NCBI RefSeq assembly: GCF_012927745.1
Contig: NZ_JABBKX010000009.1
Location: forward strand, 124,001-188,000
DNA: 64,000 nt
Reading direction: 5' to 3'
From: Neoroseomonas marina
GTDB lineage: Bacteria > Pseudomonadota > Alphaproteobacteria > Acetobacterales > Acetobacteraceae
Positions 53,254-61,158 of the stretch are shown here, in pieces (position 1 is the first letter of the stretch; the number at the start of each line of letters is the position of its first letter). The notes below the pieces were generated by a model that worked only from the letters and a program-made list of their open reading frames with translations, was not told the DNA's origin and did not search any database. The translations under genes were made by a program, and so were the position numbers.

Positions 53254-54195
53254 TCACCCTCCTAAGGATTCTCTCAGTCCGTCCCGCCGAGCCTTGATCT
53301 GCTTGAGGACGAACTCGGCCCTCAAGGCAGAAAAGGGGATTGGGAATCCCTCGCACCGGCAGGAGGCAATCACCTCCTCAAGCGCCGAATCTGCCAACCC
53401 TGCAATTCTAGTGAAGGTTGCTCGCACTTCGCCATATGTCTCGAGAAACTTCCTGCAGAGTGGCACGAAGCGTGATTCGTCATCGTCGTACGTCCAGCCG
53501 TAGTGATGTCGTCCCCTCGCGATAAATCTGTCGAATGCCTCGCCAGCGACGAACCTGTGCAAATCCTCTTCGCGGATCCTCGCTCCGAGAGCACTGCCGT
53601 TGTCGAACACCGGCCCCAAGAAATGCTGCGCTCCTCCCTCGGGATCCCTGCGAATGAAGAATCCCCAGTTCACGGAGTGCCGATCCTGATTTCCCATAAG
53701 CGTGTCGAACGCCACCGTCTGCGCCCACCAATATCGATAGTGCACGCATCCATAGAGCCGAGACAGGCGAAGGTTTTGCGTGAGGCTGCCACGCTTTTCG
53801 GCGACGGTTGTTCGGCTCGCCTGGAACAGTTCGACTGCATTCACGAAACGCAGATCGGCCCGATCACCGTGCCCATAGAAGAACTCCATCACGACACCGG
53901 GGCGCCTCGTAAAGCGATCGAAGGCAAGAAACGCGGGCGGCACGTCTATCCCCAGCACACGCGCCAGCCGATACGCGATAACCTCGCACCAAATCTGCTG
54001 TGCGTCCGATCCCCGCGGATCCTTGAAGAGATAGCGGTGGCCGCCGATCAGATAGGGCGCTGACGCTGAGAGCGGACACAGAAGAACTTTCTTCGGCTTC
54101 TGTCCCGGTAGCGAAGGGTACTCCTCATCAAGATCCCAGGACGTGATGTCCAGGCACTCACCGGGCGATTGGTCGAATGGCGCGTGCTGATGCAT
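53254..54195 (-). CDS. HipA-like serine/threonine kinase lacking the HipA N-terminal domain
   Basis: This 313-residue kinase has an ATP-site Lys in YLFKDP (K58), a pairing Glu in CEVIAYRLA (E71), a hinge near MEFFYG (103-108), the HipA catalytic loop DTLMGNQDRHSVNW (164-177; D171) and the metal-binding Asp in PVFDNGSALG (D198). HipA normally carries ~100 more N-terminal residues, which seem to be encoded in the next gene. Known HipA-family kinases phosphorylate aminoacyl-tRNA synthetases; the target here is unknown. G+C and codon use differ from the flanks. No HTH antitoxin (HipB) is present. Confidence 0.85.
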   Translation of the reverse strand: MHQHAPFDQSPGECLDITSWDLDEEYPSLPGQKPKKVLLCPLSASAPYLIGGHRYLFKDPRGSDAQQIWCEVIAYRLARVLGIDVPPAFLAFDRFTRRPGVVMEFFYGHGDRADLRFVNAVELFQASRTTVAEKRGSLTQNLRLSRLYGCVHYRYWWAQTVAFDTLMGNQDRHSVNWGFFIRRDPEGGAQHFLGPVFDNGSALGARIREEDLHRFVAGEAFDRFIARGRHHYGWTYDDDESRFVPLCRKFLETYGEVRATFTRIAGLADSALEEVIASCRCEGFPIPFSALRAEFVLKQIKARRDGLRESLGG

Positions 54196-54217
54196 CCCGC
54201 AGGTGGGGCCTCCGCTC

Positions 54218-54367
54218 CTAGATCTGGGGTATCAATCTCACATACGCCCTCGAGTCCTGCATCGGACGCGTTGCGTCGACGAGGCCAGAGAGTAGAGACA
54301 CCACCGCGTGCGCCTCGTGGGCCCCATCAGACAGCGCAATCGATTCATCTAGATTTTTCAGAGACAT
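54218..54367 (-). CDS. Small ORF, 49 aa, first gene of the kinase/HIRAN operon
   Basis: Not recognised. An ATG at 54367 opens a 49-residue frame starting MSLKNLDESIALSDGAHEA, with mid-region AVVSLLSGLVDATRP and end RLIPQI. It stops 22 nt before the kinase start, and its TAG sits in a purine-rich stretch that may serve the kinase as ribosome site. Codon use is A/T-ending, like the kinase and unlike the flanking chromosome. No clear ribosome site precedes it, and its ATG is only 8 nt from the tRNA attachment repeat. It could be a regulator or antitoxin-like peptide; there is no visible HTH. Confidence 0.45.
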   Translation of the reverse strand: MSLKNLDESIALSDGAHEAHAVVSLLSGLVDATRPMQDSRAYVRLIPQI

Positions 54368-54379
54368 GATATGCGCGAC

Positions 54380-54455
<76 letters not shown>

Positions 54456-54503
54456 CGGCCGTGGGCGTCGGGTTAATGCGCCCTCGCCGCACGGTCAATA
54501 GGG

Positions 54504-56285
54504 TCAGGCCGGCGCGGCGTCCACGACCTGCAGCGCCGCCGTGGTCTCACCGTTCCATTGCTCGGCGCGCAGGTGGCCGCACAGGTGCAGCGGGACCCGC
54601 TCGGCCGCCAGCAGCGTCTGGGCCAGCGGGCCGTCCTTGGCCCGGAAGCAGATGGTCTTGAGCCGTCCGCCACCCTCGCCTTCCACGATGGCGCGCACGG
54701 TACCGCCATCCTTGCCGACGCGGTCCGCCTTGACGACACGCGCACGCTGGATGGCGAAGATCGGTTCCTCGTTGCCCGGTCCGAAGGGCGCGAGACGCGC
54801 CACTTCCCGCGCCAGGTCCGACTGGGCGGCGACGACATTCAGCGTGCCTTCGATCAGCAGGTCCGCCGCTGCCGGCAACAGCGCGGCGTGCTTCAGGCGG
54901 TCCTCCAGGAAGGCATGCACGTCCTCCGCGCGCCCAGCCCGGAAGGAGAATCCGGCGGCCATGGCATGCCCGCCGCCGGTCTCCAGCAGGCCGGACTGCC
55001 GCGCAGCGATCACGGCCGCGCCAAGGTCCACGCCCGGAACCGACCGCCCCGACCCCTTCGCCAGCCCCTCGGCCATCCCGGCCACGCAGGCCGGCCGGTT
55101 GAACCGTTCCTTCATGCGGCCGGCGACGATGCCCACCACGCCCGGGTGCCAGCCCTCGCCGACCAGCAGCAGCACGGCGCGGCCTTCCTCGGCCTGGCGT
55201 TCGGCCATGGCGTGGGCGGCGGCGAGCACCTCGCCCTCCACCTCCTGCCGGCGCCGATTCACCGCGTCGAGCTTCTCGGCGATCGCGCGCGCCTCGACCG
55301 CATCCTCGCAGAGCAGCAGGCGAAGCCCGAGGTCAGGCTCCCCGATACGCCCCGAGGCGTTGATCCGCGGCCCCAGCAGGAAGCCCAGCGTGTGTGCGGA
55401 AGGCGCATCCCGCGCACCCGTCACGTCGAGCAGCGCGGCGATCCCCGCCCTGCCCCGTCGCGCCATCACCTTCAGCCCCTGGGCGACGAGCGCCCGGTTG
55501 AAGCCGGTCAACGGCATGACGTCGCAAACGGTCGCGAGCGCCACCAGGTCCAACAAGGCGAGCAGATCGGGCTCGCTGCGCCGCGAGAACCACCCCGCCT
55601 TGCGCAGCACCCGCACCGTCGCCGCCGCCGCAAGGAAGGCAACGGCCGCCGCGCAGACGTGATGCAGCCCGGACCCGCAATCGAGCCGGTTCGGATTCAC
55701 CGCCGCGATGATGCGCGGGATCGGCCCTTCCGCCTTGTGGTGGTCCAGCACCACGACATCGGCGCGGCCGTCGGCGACGGCCAGCGCCTCGGCCGCCGCG
55801 ATGCCGCAATCGACGCAGACGATCAGCGTCGCGCCGCGCTCGCAGAGCGCATCGATCGCCGCCGCATTCGGCCCGTAGCCTTCCTTCAGCCGGTCGGGGA
55901 CATAGGGGCTCACCTCACAGCCGAGGTCGCGCAGGAAGCGCGACATCAGCGCGCCGGAACAGGCGCCGTCGACGTCGTAGTCGCCGAAGACCGCGACGTG
56001 CTCGCCCGACCGCACGGCCGCCGCGAGCCGGTCGGCCGCCGCGTCCATGTCCATCAGCGCGGAGGGATCGGGCATCAACGCCCGCAACGTGGGTTCGAGG
56101 TAGTCGCCCGCATGTTCAGGCCCGATGCCGCGCGCGGCGAGCAGCCGCCCCACCATCTCCGGCAGGCCGAGCCGCTGCGCGATACCGAGCCCCGTGCGCG
56201 GGTCTGCCGGCCGCCAGATCCAGCGGCGACCGGTGACGCTGCGCTCCACGCCCAGGACGGGCGGTTGCGGGGCGACCCCGTCCAT
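54504..56285 (-). CDS. recJ: Single-stranded-DNA-specific exonuclease RecJ
   Basis: This 593-residue DHH-family 5'-3' exonuclease has DYDVDG at 102-107, DHH at 181-183 and the DHHA1 region with GGGHAMAAGFSF. A C-terminal OB-like domain follows. It acts in RecF-type recombination and mismatch repair in the cytoplasm. Its ATG overlaps the glpX stop (TGATG), so it is coupled to glpX, an arrangement shared by many alphaproteobacteria. Confidence 0.96.
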   Translation of the reverse strand: MDGVAPQPPVLGVERSVTGRRWIWRPADPRTGLGIAQRLGLPEMVGRLLAARGIGPEHAGDYLEPTLRALMPDPSALMDMDAAADRLAAAVRSGEHVAVFGDYDVDGACSGALMSRFLRDLGCEVSPYVPDRLKEGYGPNAAAIDALCERGATLIVCVDCGIAAAEALAVADGRADVVVLDHHKAEGPIPRIIAAVNPNRLDCGSGLHHVCAAAVAFLAAAATVRVLRKAGWFSRRSEPDLLALLDLVALATVCDVMPLTGFNRALVAQGLKVMARRGRAGIAALLDVTGARDAPSAHTLGFLLGPRINASGRIGEPDLGLRLLLCEDAVEARAIAEKLDAVNRRRQEVEGEVLAAAHAMAERQAEEGRAVLLLVGEGWHPGVVGIVAGRMKERFNRPACVAGMAEGLAKGSGRSVPGVDLGAAVIAARQSGLLETGGGHAMAAGFSFRAGRAEDVHAFLEDRLKHAALLPAAADLLIEGTLNVVAAQSDLAREVARLAPFGPGNEEPIFAIQRARVVKADRVGKDGGTVRAIVEGEGGGRLKTICFRAKDGPLAQTLLAAERVPLHLCGHLRAEQWNGETTAALQVVDAAPA

Positions 56286-57295
56286 CAGGCGACGAAGGCT
56301 GACGGCTTACGGGCGAAGTTGTGATGTCCCTCGACGTAGCGGACCGTGCCCGACTTCGACCGCATCACGATCGAATGGGTGTAGGCGCCGCCCGCGAAGC
56401 GGCGGACGCCGCGCAGCATGGCACCCGAGGTCACGCCCGTCGCGGCGAACATCACGTCGCCCTTCGCCATCTCCTCCACCGAATAGATGCGGTTCGGGTC
56501 GGCGATGCCCATCGTGGCGGCACGCGCCACCTGGTCCTCGTTCTCGAACATCAGCCGGCCCTGCATCTGGCCCCCGATGCAGCGCAGCGCGGCAGCCGCG
56601 AGCACGCCTTCCGGCGCACCGCCCGAACCCATGTAGATGTCGATCCCAGCCTCCCGCTGGCTGACGTTGATGACGCCCGCCACGTCGCCGTCGCCGATCA
56701 GCGTGATGCGCGCGCCGGCGGCGCGGCAGGCCTTGATCAGGTCCTTGTGGCGATCACGGTCGAGCGTGCAGACCATCAGGTCGCTGATCTCGCACTTCTT
56801 CGCGCGGGCCAGCTCGCGCAGGTTCTGCTCCGGCGAGGCATCAAGATGCACGACGCCATCCGGGAGGCCGGGGCCGACCGCGAGCTTGTCCATGTAGATG
56901 TCGGGCGCATGCAGGAAGCCGCCCTTCTCGGCCAGCGCGACCGTCGCGATGGCGTTCGGCCCGCCCTTGGCGGTGATCGAGGTGCCCTCGAGCGGATCGA
57001 CCGCGATGTCGACCTCCGGCCCGCCGCCGGTCTTGGCGTAGAGGCCGACCTTCTCGCCGATGTAGAGCATCGGCGCCTCGTCCATCTCGCCCTCGCCGAT
57101 GACGACGGTGCCGGTGATGGCGACGGTGTCGAAGGCCTTGCGCATGGCTTCCACGGCCGCGCCGTCGGCCGCGTTCTTGTCGCCCCGGCCGATCCAACGA
57201 GAGGCCGCCAGCGCCGCTGCCTCCGTCACGCGCACCAGTTCGAGCGCCAGGTTACGATCGACGACCGCACCTGGTTCCGGGGCCGCAGCCGCCAT
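56285..57295 (-). CDS. glpX: Class II fructose-1,6-bisphosphatase
   Basis: This 336-residue protein shows the GlpX signature VVIGEGEMDEAPMLYIGEKVG, the metal-binding DIAVDPLEGT (97-105), LIGDGDVAG and YMGSGGAPEGVLAAAALR. It dephosphorylates fructose-1,6-bisphosphate in gluconeogenesis. The start MAAAAPEPGAVVDRNLALELVRVTE at ATG 57295 matches the family; a longer in-frame start lacks homology. It precedes recJ with overlapping stop and start. Confidence 0.95.
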   Translation of the reverse strand: MAAAAPEPGAVVDRNLALELVRVTEAAALAASRWIGRGDKNAADGAAVEAMRKAFDTVAITGTVVIGEGEMDEAPMLYIGEKVGLYAKTGGGPEVDIAVDPLEGTSITAKGGPNAIATVALAEKGGFLHAPDIYMDKLAVGPGLPDGVVHLDASPEQNLRELARAKKCEISDLMVCTLDRDRHKDLIKACRAAGARITLIGDGDVAGVINVSQREAGIDIYMGSGGAPEGVLAAAALRCIGGQMQGRLMFENEDQVARAATMGIADPNRIYSVEEMAKGDVMFAATGVTSGAMLRGVRRFAGGAYTHSIVMRSKSGTVRYVEGHHNFARKPSAFVA

Positions 57296-57374
57296 GGACC
57301 TTCCTCCGAATCGACACATGCCGGGCAGGAAACCCTGCCCCTCGCATTGCCCATAGCCGGAATCGCGGCCCGCG

Positions 57375-57833
57375 TCAGCGGAGGGAGAGCAGCGGCGCCC
57401 CTGCCCGGCAGGCCTCGCCCTCCGGCGGCCCCGGGCTCCGGTCCACCCGGAAGACGGTGCAGCCCGGCCCCCGCACGAGTCCCTCGATCCTCGACCCATC
57501 GGCCGAAAGCGTGCCGTCCAGCCCGACCATGATGTAGTTGCGCGGCCGGCGCAGCCAGCGCACGGGGCGCAAGGCGATCGCGCCGGGGGTATCCCCCACC
57601 CGGCCCTGCATCTCGAAGCAGCCCGCTGGCACGCCGGGATTGTCCGGCGCAGCCTCGAAATGGAACAGCGCCGAGACGGTACCGTCCTTGCGCGGCTCGA
57701 TCGTCAGCGCGACGGCGGTGTTGCCCTGCGAACAGACATAGGCACCGCGCCAGGTGCCGGCGAACTCGGTCTGCGCCGCGGCCGGTGCGGCCGCAAGGGC
57801 CAGCAGGAGCCCCAGCGCCGCGCGGCGATTCAC
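57375..57833 (-). CDS. Small secreted hypothetical protein
   Basis: Not recognised. This 152-residue protein begins with a signal peptide (MNRRAALGLLLALAAAPAAAQ), followed by a beta-rich domain (FAGTWRGAYVCSQGNTAVALTIEP and later GRVGDTPGAIAL). Three cysteines in the mature part (in YVCSQG, AGCFEM and GPGCTVF) plus one near the end suggest disulphides in the periplasm. Its start overlaps the stop of hom (ATGA), so it is co-transcribed with that gene. Confidence 0.7.
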   Translation of the reverse strand: MNRRAALGLLLALAAAPAAAQTEFAGTWRGAYVCSQGNTAVALTIEPRKDGTVSALFHFEAAPDNPGVPAGCFEMQGRVGDTPGAIALRPVRWLRRPRNYIMVGLDGTLSADGSRIEGLVRGPGCTVFRVDRSPGPPEGEACRAGAPLLSLR

Positions 57834-59122
57834 AGGGCCTCGATGCGGATCAGCGCCGGCTTCTCGACCACCGCGTCGAGCGCGGCGATGCGGGCCAGCG
57901 CGGCACGGACCGAGGCTTCGCTCGTCTCATGCGTGGTCAGCACCACGGGCACGGCCTCGCCCGGCGACCGGCCACGCTGCAGCATGGATTCGAGGCTGAT
58001 GGCGCTGTCCCGCAGCACGCCCGTCACATCGGCGATGACGCCGGGCCGGTCGACCACCATCAGGCGCAGGTAGTAGGCACCGGTATGCCGGTCCATCGGC
58101 AGGGAGGGCTCGGGCTTCAGCGCGCTGGTCGCCGCGCCCCAGACCGGGGTGAGGCGCCCGCGGGCGATGTCGATCAGGTCTGCCACCACAGCGGAGGCGG
58201 TCGGCCCCGCGCCGGCACCGCGGCCTTCCATCATCACGCGGCCGACGAAATCGCCTTCCGCCACCACGGCGTTGAACACGCCATCGACCCGCGCGATCGG
58301 CGCCGAGACCGGCACCATGCAGGGATGCACGCGCGTCGAGATGCCGCCCTCCTCGCGCTTGGCGATGCCGAGCAGCTTGATGCGGTATCCGAGTTCCTCG
58401 GCGAGCGCGATGTCGAGCGCGCTGACCTCGCGGATGCCCTCCACGTGCACCGCGCCGAAATCCACCGGCCGCCCGAAGGCGAGGGCGGCGAGGATCGCGA
58501 GCTTGTGCGCCGCGTCGATGCCGTCGATGTCGAAGGAGGGATCGGCCTCGGCATAGCCGAGCTTTTGCGCCTCGCTCAGCACCTCGGCGAATTCGCGCCG
58601 CTCGTTGCGCATCGTCGTGAGGATGTAGTTGCAGGTGCCGTTCAGGATGCCGGCGACGCGCTGGATGCGGTTCGCCGCGAGCCCTTCGCGCAGCGCCTTG
58701 ATCGCGGGGATGCCGCCGGCGACCGAGGCCTCGAAGGCGAGCGCGACGCCCCTGGCCTCCGCGGCCTGGGCCAGCGCCGCGCCATGCACCGCAAGCAGTG
58801 CCTTGTTCGCGGTCACCACATGCTTCCCGGCAGCGATCGCCGCCTCGACCAGTGCCTTGGCCTTGCCGTCGGACCCGCCGATGCACTCGACCACCACTTC
58901 GACCTGCGGATCGGCAGCGAGCGCGACGGCGTCCTCGTACCAGCGCAGCCCCGCCACCGGCACGCCGCGGTCGCGCGAACGGTCGCGCGCTGAGACGGCC
59001 GTCACCGTGATGGGCCGCCCCGCGCGCGCCGCGATGATGTCGGCATTGGCGCGCAGCACGTTGACGACCCCGGCGCCGACCGTACCCAGGCCGGCGACCG
59101 CAATGGCAAGCGGACGGTTCAT
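57830..59122 (-). CDS. hom: Homoserine dehydrogenase
   Basis: This 430-residue enzyme has the NAD(P) site AGLGTVGAG (10-18), the core GILNGTCNYILTTM, and EADPSFDIDGIDAAHKLAIL with the catalytic Lys region. A C-terminal ACT domain begins near YYLRLMVVDRPGVIADVTG, for threonine feedback. It reduces aspartate semialdehyde to homoserine for threonine and methionine. The start overlaps the aminotransferase stop by 4 nt. Confidence 0.96.
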   Translation of the reverse strand: MNRPLAIAVAGLGTVGAGVVNVLRANADIIAARAGRPITVTAVSARDRSRDRGVPVAGLRWYEDAVALAADPQVEVVVECIGGSDGKAKALVEAAIAAGKHVVTANKALLAVHGAALAQAAEARGVALAFEASVAGGIPAIKALREGLAANRIQRVAGILNGTCNYILTTMRNERREFAEVLSEAQKLGYAEADPSFDIDGIDAAHKLAILAALAFGRPVDFGAVHVEGIREVSALDIALAEELGYRIKLLGIAKREEGGISTRVHPCMVPVSAPIARVDGVFNAVVAEGDFVGRVMMEGRGAGAGPTASAVVADLIDIARGRLTPVWGAATSALKPEPSLPMDRHTGAYYLRLMVVDRPGVIADVTGVLRDSAISLESMLQRGRSPGEAVPVVLTTHETSEASVRAALARIAALDAVVEKPALIRIEAL

Positions 59123-60339
59123 GCGCTGACTGCTTCCTGTTTCTCGTCCACCGGCGCGGCGTTGTCGCCCGCGAGGAACGACTTGATGCCCCGCAGCGCC
59201 TGGCGGATGCGGTGGTTGTTCTCGACGAGGGCGATGCGGACATGCTCGTCGCCATGCTCGCCGAAGCCGAGGCCCGGGGCGACCGCGACCCTCGCCTTCT
59301 CGAGCAGCAGCTTCGAGAAGCCGACCGAGCCGAGATGGCGGAAACGCTCCGGGATCGGCGCCCAGAGGAACATCGAGGCCTCCGGCGCCGGCACGTCCCA
59401 GCCCGCGGCCTTGAGACCCTTCACCAGCACCTCGCGGCGATCCTTGTAGAGGACGCGCATCTCCTCGATGCAGTCCTGCGGGCCGTTCAGCGCGGCGGTG
59501 GCGGCGACCTGGATCGGCGTGAAGGCGCCGTAGTCGAGGTAGGACTTCACCCGCGCGAGTGCCGCTATCAGCCGCGGGTTGCCCGCCGCGAAGCCCATGC
59601 GCCAGCCAGGCATGTTGTAGGTCTTGGACATCGAGGTGAACTCGACCGTGATGTCCTTCGCCCCCGGAACCTCGAGCACGGAAGGCGGCGGCACGTCGCC
59701 GTAATACAGCTCGGCATAGGCGAGGTCGGACAGGATGAAGAGGTTGTGCCGGCGGCACAGCGCCACGAGTTCGCGATAGAAGTCGATCGTCGCGACCAGC
59801 GCCGTCGGATTGGACGGGAAGTTCACGATCACCGCGGTCGGCGCAGGGACCGAATGCTTCACGGCGCGGTCGATCGCCGCCAGCATCGAATCGTCCGGCG
59901 TGTAGGGAATGGACCGCACCGAGGCGCCGGCGATGATGAAGCCGAACTGGTGGATCGGGTAGGACGGGTTCGGCACCAGGATGGTGTCGCCGGGGCTCGC
60001 GATCGCCTGGGCCAGGTTCGCCAGGCCTTCCTTAGACCCGAGTGTCGCGACGACCTCGGTCTCCGGGTCGAGCTTCACGCCGAAGCGCCGGGCATAGTAG
60101 CCGGCCAGTGCCTTGCGCAGCCCGGGAATGCCCTTCGACTGCGAATAGCGGTGGGTGCGCGGGTCCTGCACCGCCTCGATCAGCTTGGCGACGATGTGCG
60201 GCGGCGTCGGGCTGTCGGGATTGCCCATGCCGAGGTCCACGATGTCCTCCGCTGCCGCGCGTGCCTTCGCCTTCGCCGCGTTCACTTCGGCGAAGACATA
60301 GGGCGGCAGGCGGCGGATGCGGTGGAAGTCCTCGGTCAT
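59119..60339 (-). CDS. Class I/II aminotransferase (AlaC / LL-diaminopimelate aminotransferase type)
   Basis: This 406-residue PLP enzyme has GMGNPDSPTPPHI near the N-terminus, NFPSNPTA, ILSDLAYAELYY, the PLP-lysine K239 in SMSKTYNMPGWRMGF, and a C-terminal Arg in HVRIALVENNHRIRQA. It is an alanine/aspartate-type aminotransferase; proteins of this group upstream of hom are often annotated as LL-DAP or glutamate-pyruvate aminotransferase. It is co-translated with hom. Confidence 0.9.
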   Translation of the reverse strand: MTEDFHRIRRLPPYVFAEVNAAKAKARAAAEDIVDLGMGNPDSPTPPHIVAKLIEAVQDPRTHRYSQSKGIPGLRKALAGYYARRFGVKLDPETEVVATLGSKEGLANLAQAIASPGDTILVPNPSYPIHQFGFIIAGASVRSIPYTPDDSMLAAIDRAVKHSVPAPTAVIVNFPSNPTALVATIDFYRELVALCRRHNLFILSDLAYAELYYGDVPPPSVLEVPGAKDITVEFTSMSKTYNMPGWRMGFAAGNPRLIAALARVKSYLDYGAFTPIQVAATAALNGPQDCIEEMRVLYKDRREVLVKGLKAAGWDVPAPEASMFLWAPIPERFRHLGSVGFSKLLLEKARVAVAPGLGFGEHGDEHVRIALVENNHRIRQALRGIKSFLAGDNAAPVDEKQEAVSA

Positions 60340-60406
60340 GGCGGCGTTCCGTGGTGGAAGGGCCGCGACCTATAGAACAAGCACGCCGCGCTGTGTATCG
60401 CGGCCT

Positions 60407-61069
60407 TCAGCGGCGGGACGGCGCCAGCAGCTCGGCGGGCGGCGGTGGGGGCGGGCCGCCGCCGGGCGCCAGCAGCTCCGCGGGCGGGGGCGGCGGCGGG
60501 GCGGTGTCCATCTCCGGCAGCGGCTGGGGCGTCGCGGCGGGCGACGGACGCGTGGGGCGCGGCGTGGCCGGTGCGTCCGACGGCGGCGCGGGCACGGGGC
60601 GCGCAGCCGGTTCCACAGGCGCCGCGGGCGCATCCAGCGGAATCCGGGGCGCGCGCGCCAATGGCGGCGGCCCCGGCGGCGTCATGGGCATGCTGCGGTC
60701 GCCCGCGGTGCCGGCCGGGCCCGGCGCGACCGGATTGGTGTCGGGATCGAACGGATTGCGGCTCCGCTGGCGCTCCTCCGCCAGCGCGGCGGTCAGTGCG
60801 TTGCGCACCTGCGGATCGGGAATCGACGGCCTCGGCGGAATCGTTCCGAGGTTCGGGAAGGCTGCGTCCGCGCCCGGTGGCGGCAGCCGCCCCTCATTGG
60901 CGGGGCCGAACATGTTGCGCACGAGGGGCCCGATCGCTTCGGGTCCCTGCCCGGCGGAACAGCCGCCCAGCAGCAACGCCAAGGCGGCCGCCGCGCGCCG
61001 CGCTTGATCGGCCCGATGCCGGACCCTACCGTGCCAAAGCAGGCCCCTGGTGCCTCTCCGACCGGTCAT
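60407..61069 (-). CDS. Proline-rich lipoprotein
   Basis: This 220-residue protein has a long basic N-terminus and then a lipobox in ALALLLGGCSAG (Cys near residue 37), so it is probably lipid-anchored. The mature part is Pro/Ala-rich and disordered. It ends in a tandem repeat of PPPPPPAELLAP separated by GGG. ATG 61069 has GGGAAGG upstream; an internal GTG would give a more typical signal length. Function is unknown; a wall-spanning spacer is possible. It is divergent from phaC. Confidence 0.65.
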   Translation of the reverse strand: MTGRRGTRGLLWHGRVRHRADQARRAAAALALLLGGCSAGQGPEAIGPLVRNMFGPANEGRLPPPGADAAFPNLGTIPPRPSIPDPQVRNALTAALAEERQRSRNPFDPDTNPVAPGPAGTAGDRSMPMTPPGPPPLARAPRIPLDAPAAPVEPAARPVPAPPSDAPATPRPTRPSPAATPQPLPEMDTAPPPPPPAELLAPGGGPPPPPPAELLAPSRR

Positions 61070-61158
61070 GCTGCCTTCCCTTCGCATCGGCGAAGCGGTA
61101 GCCCGAAACAGCCGGTCCGCGAAGCCGGGGGTTTGCCTGCCTCGCACCGGAACGCCAG

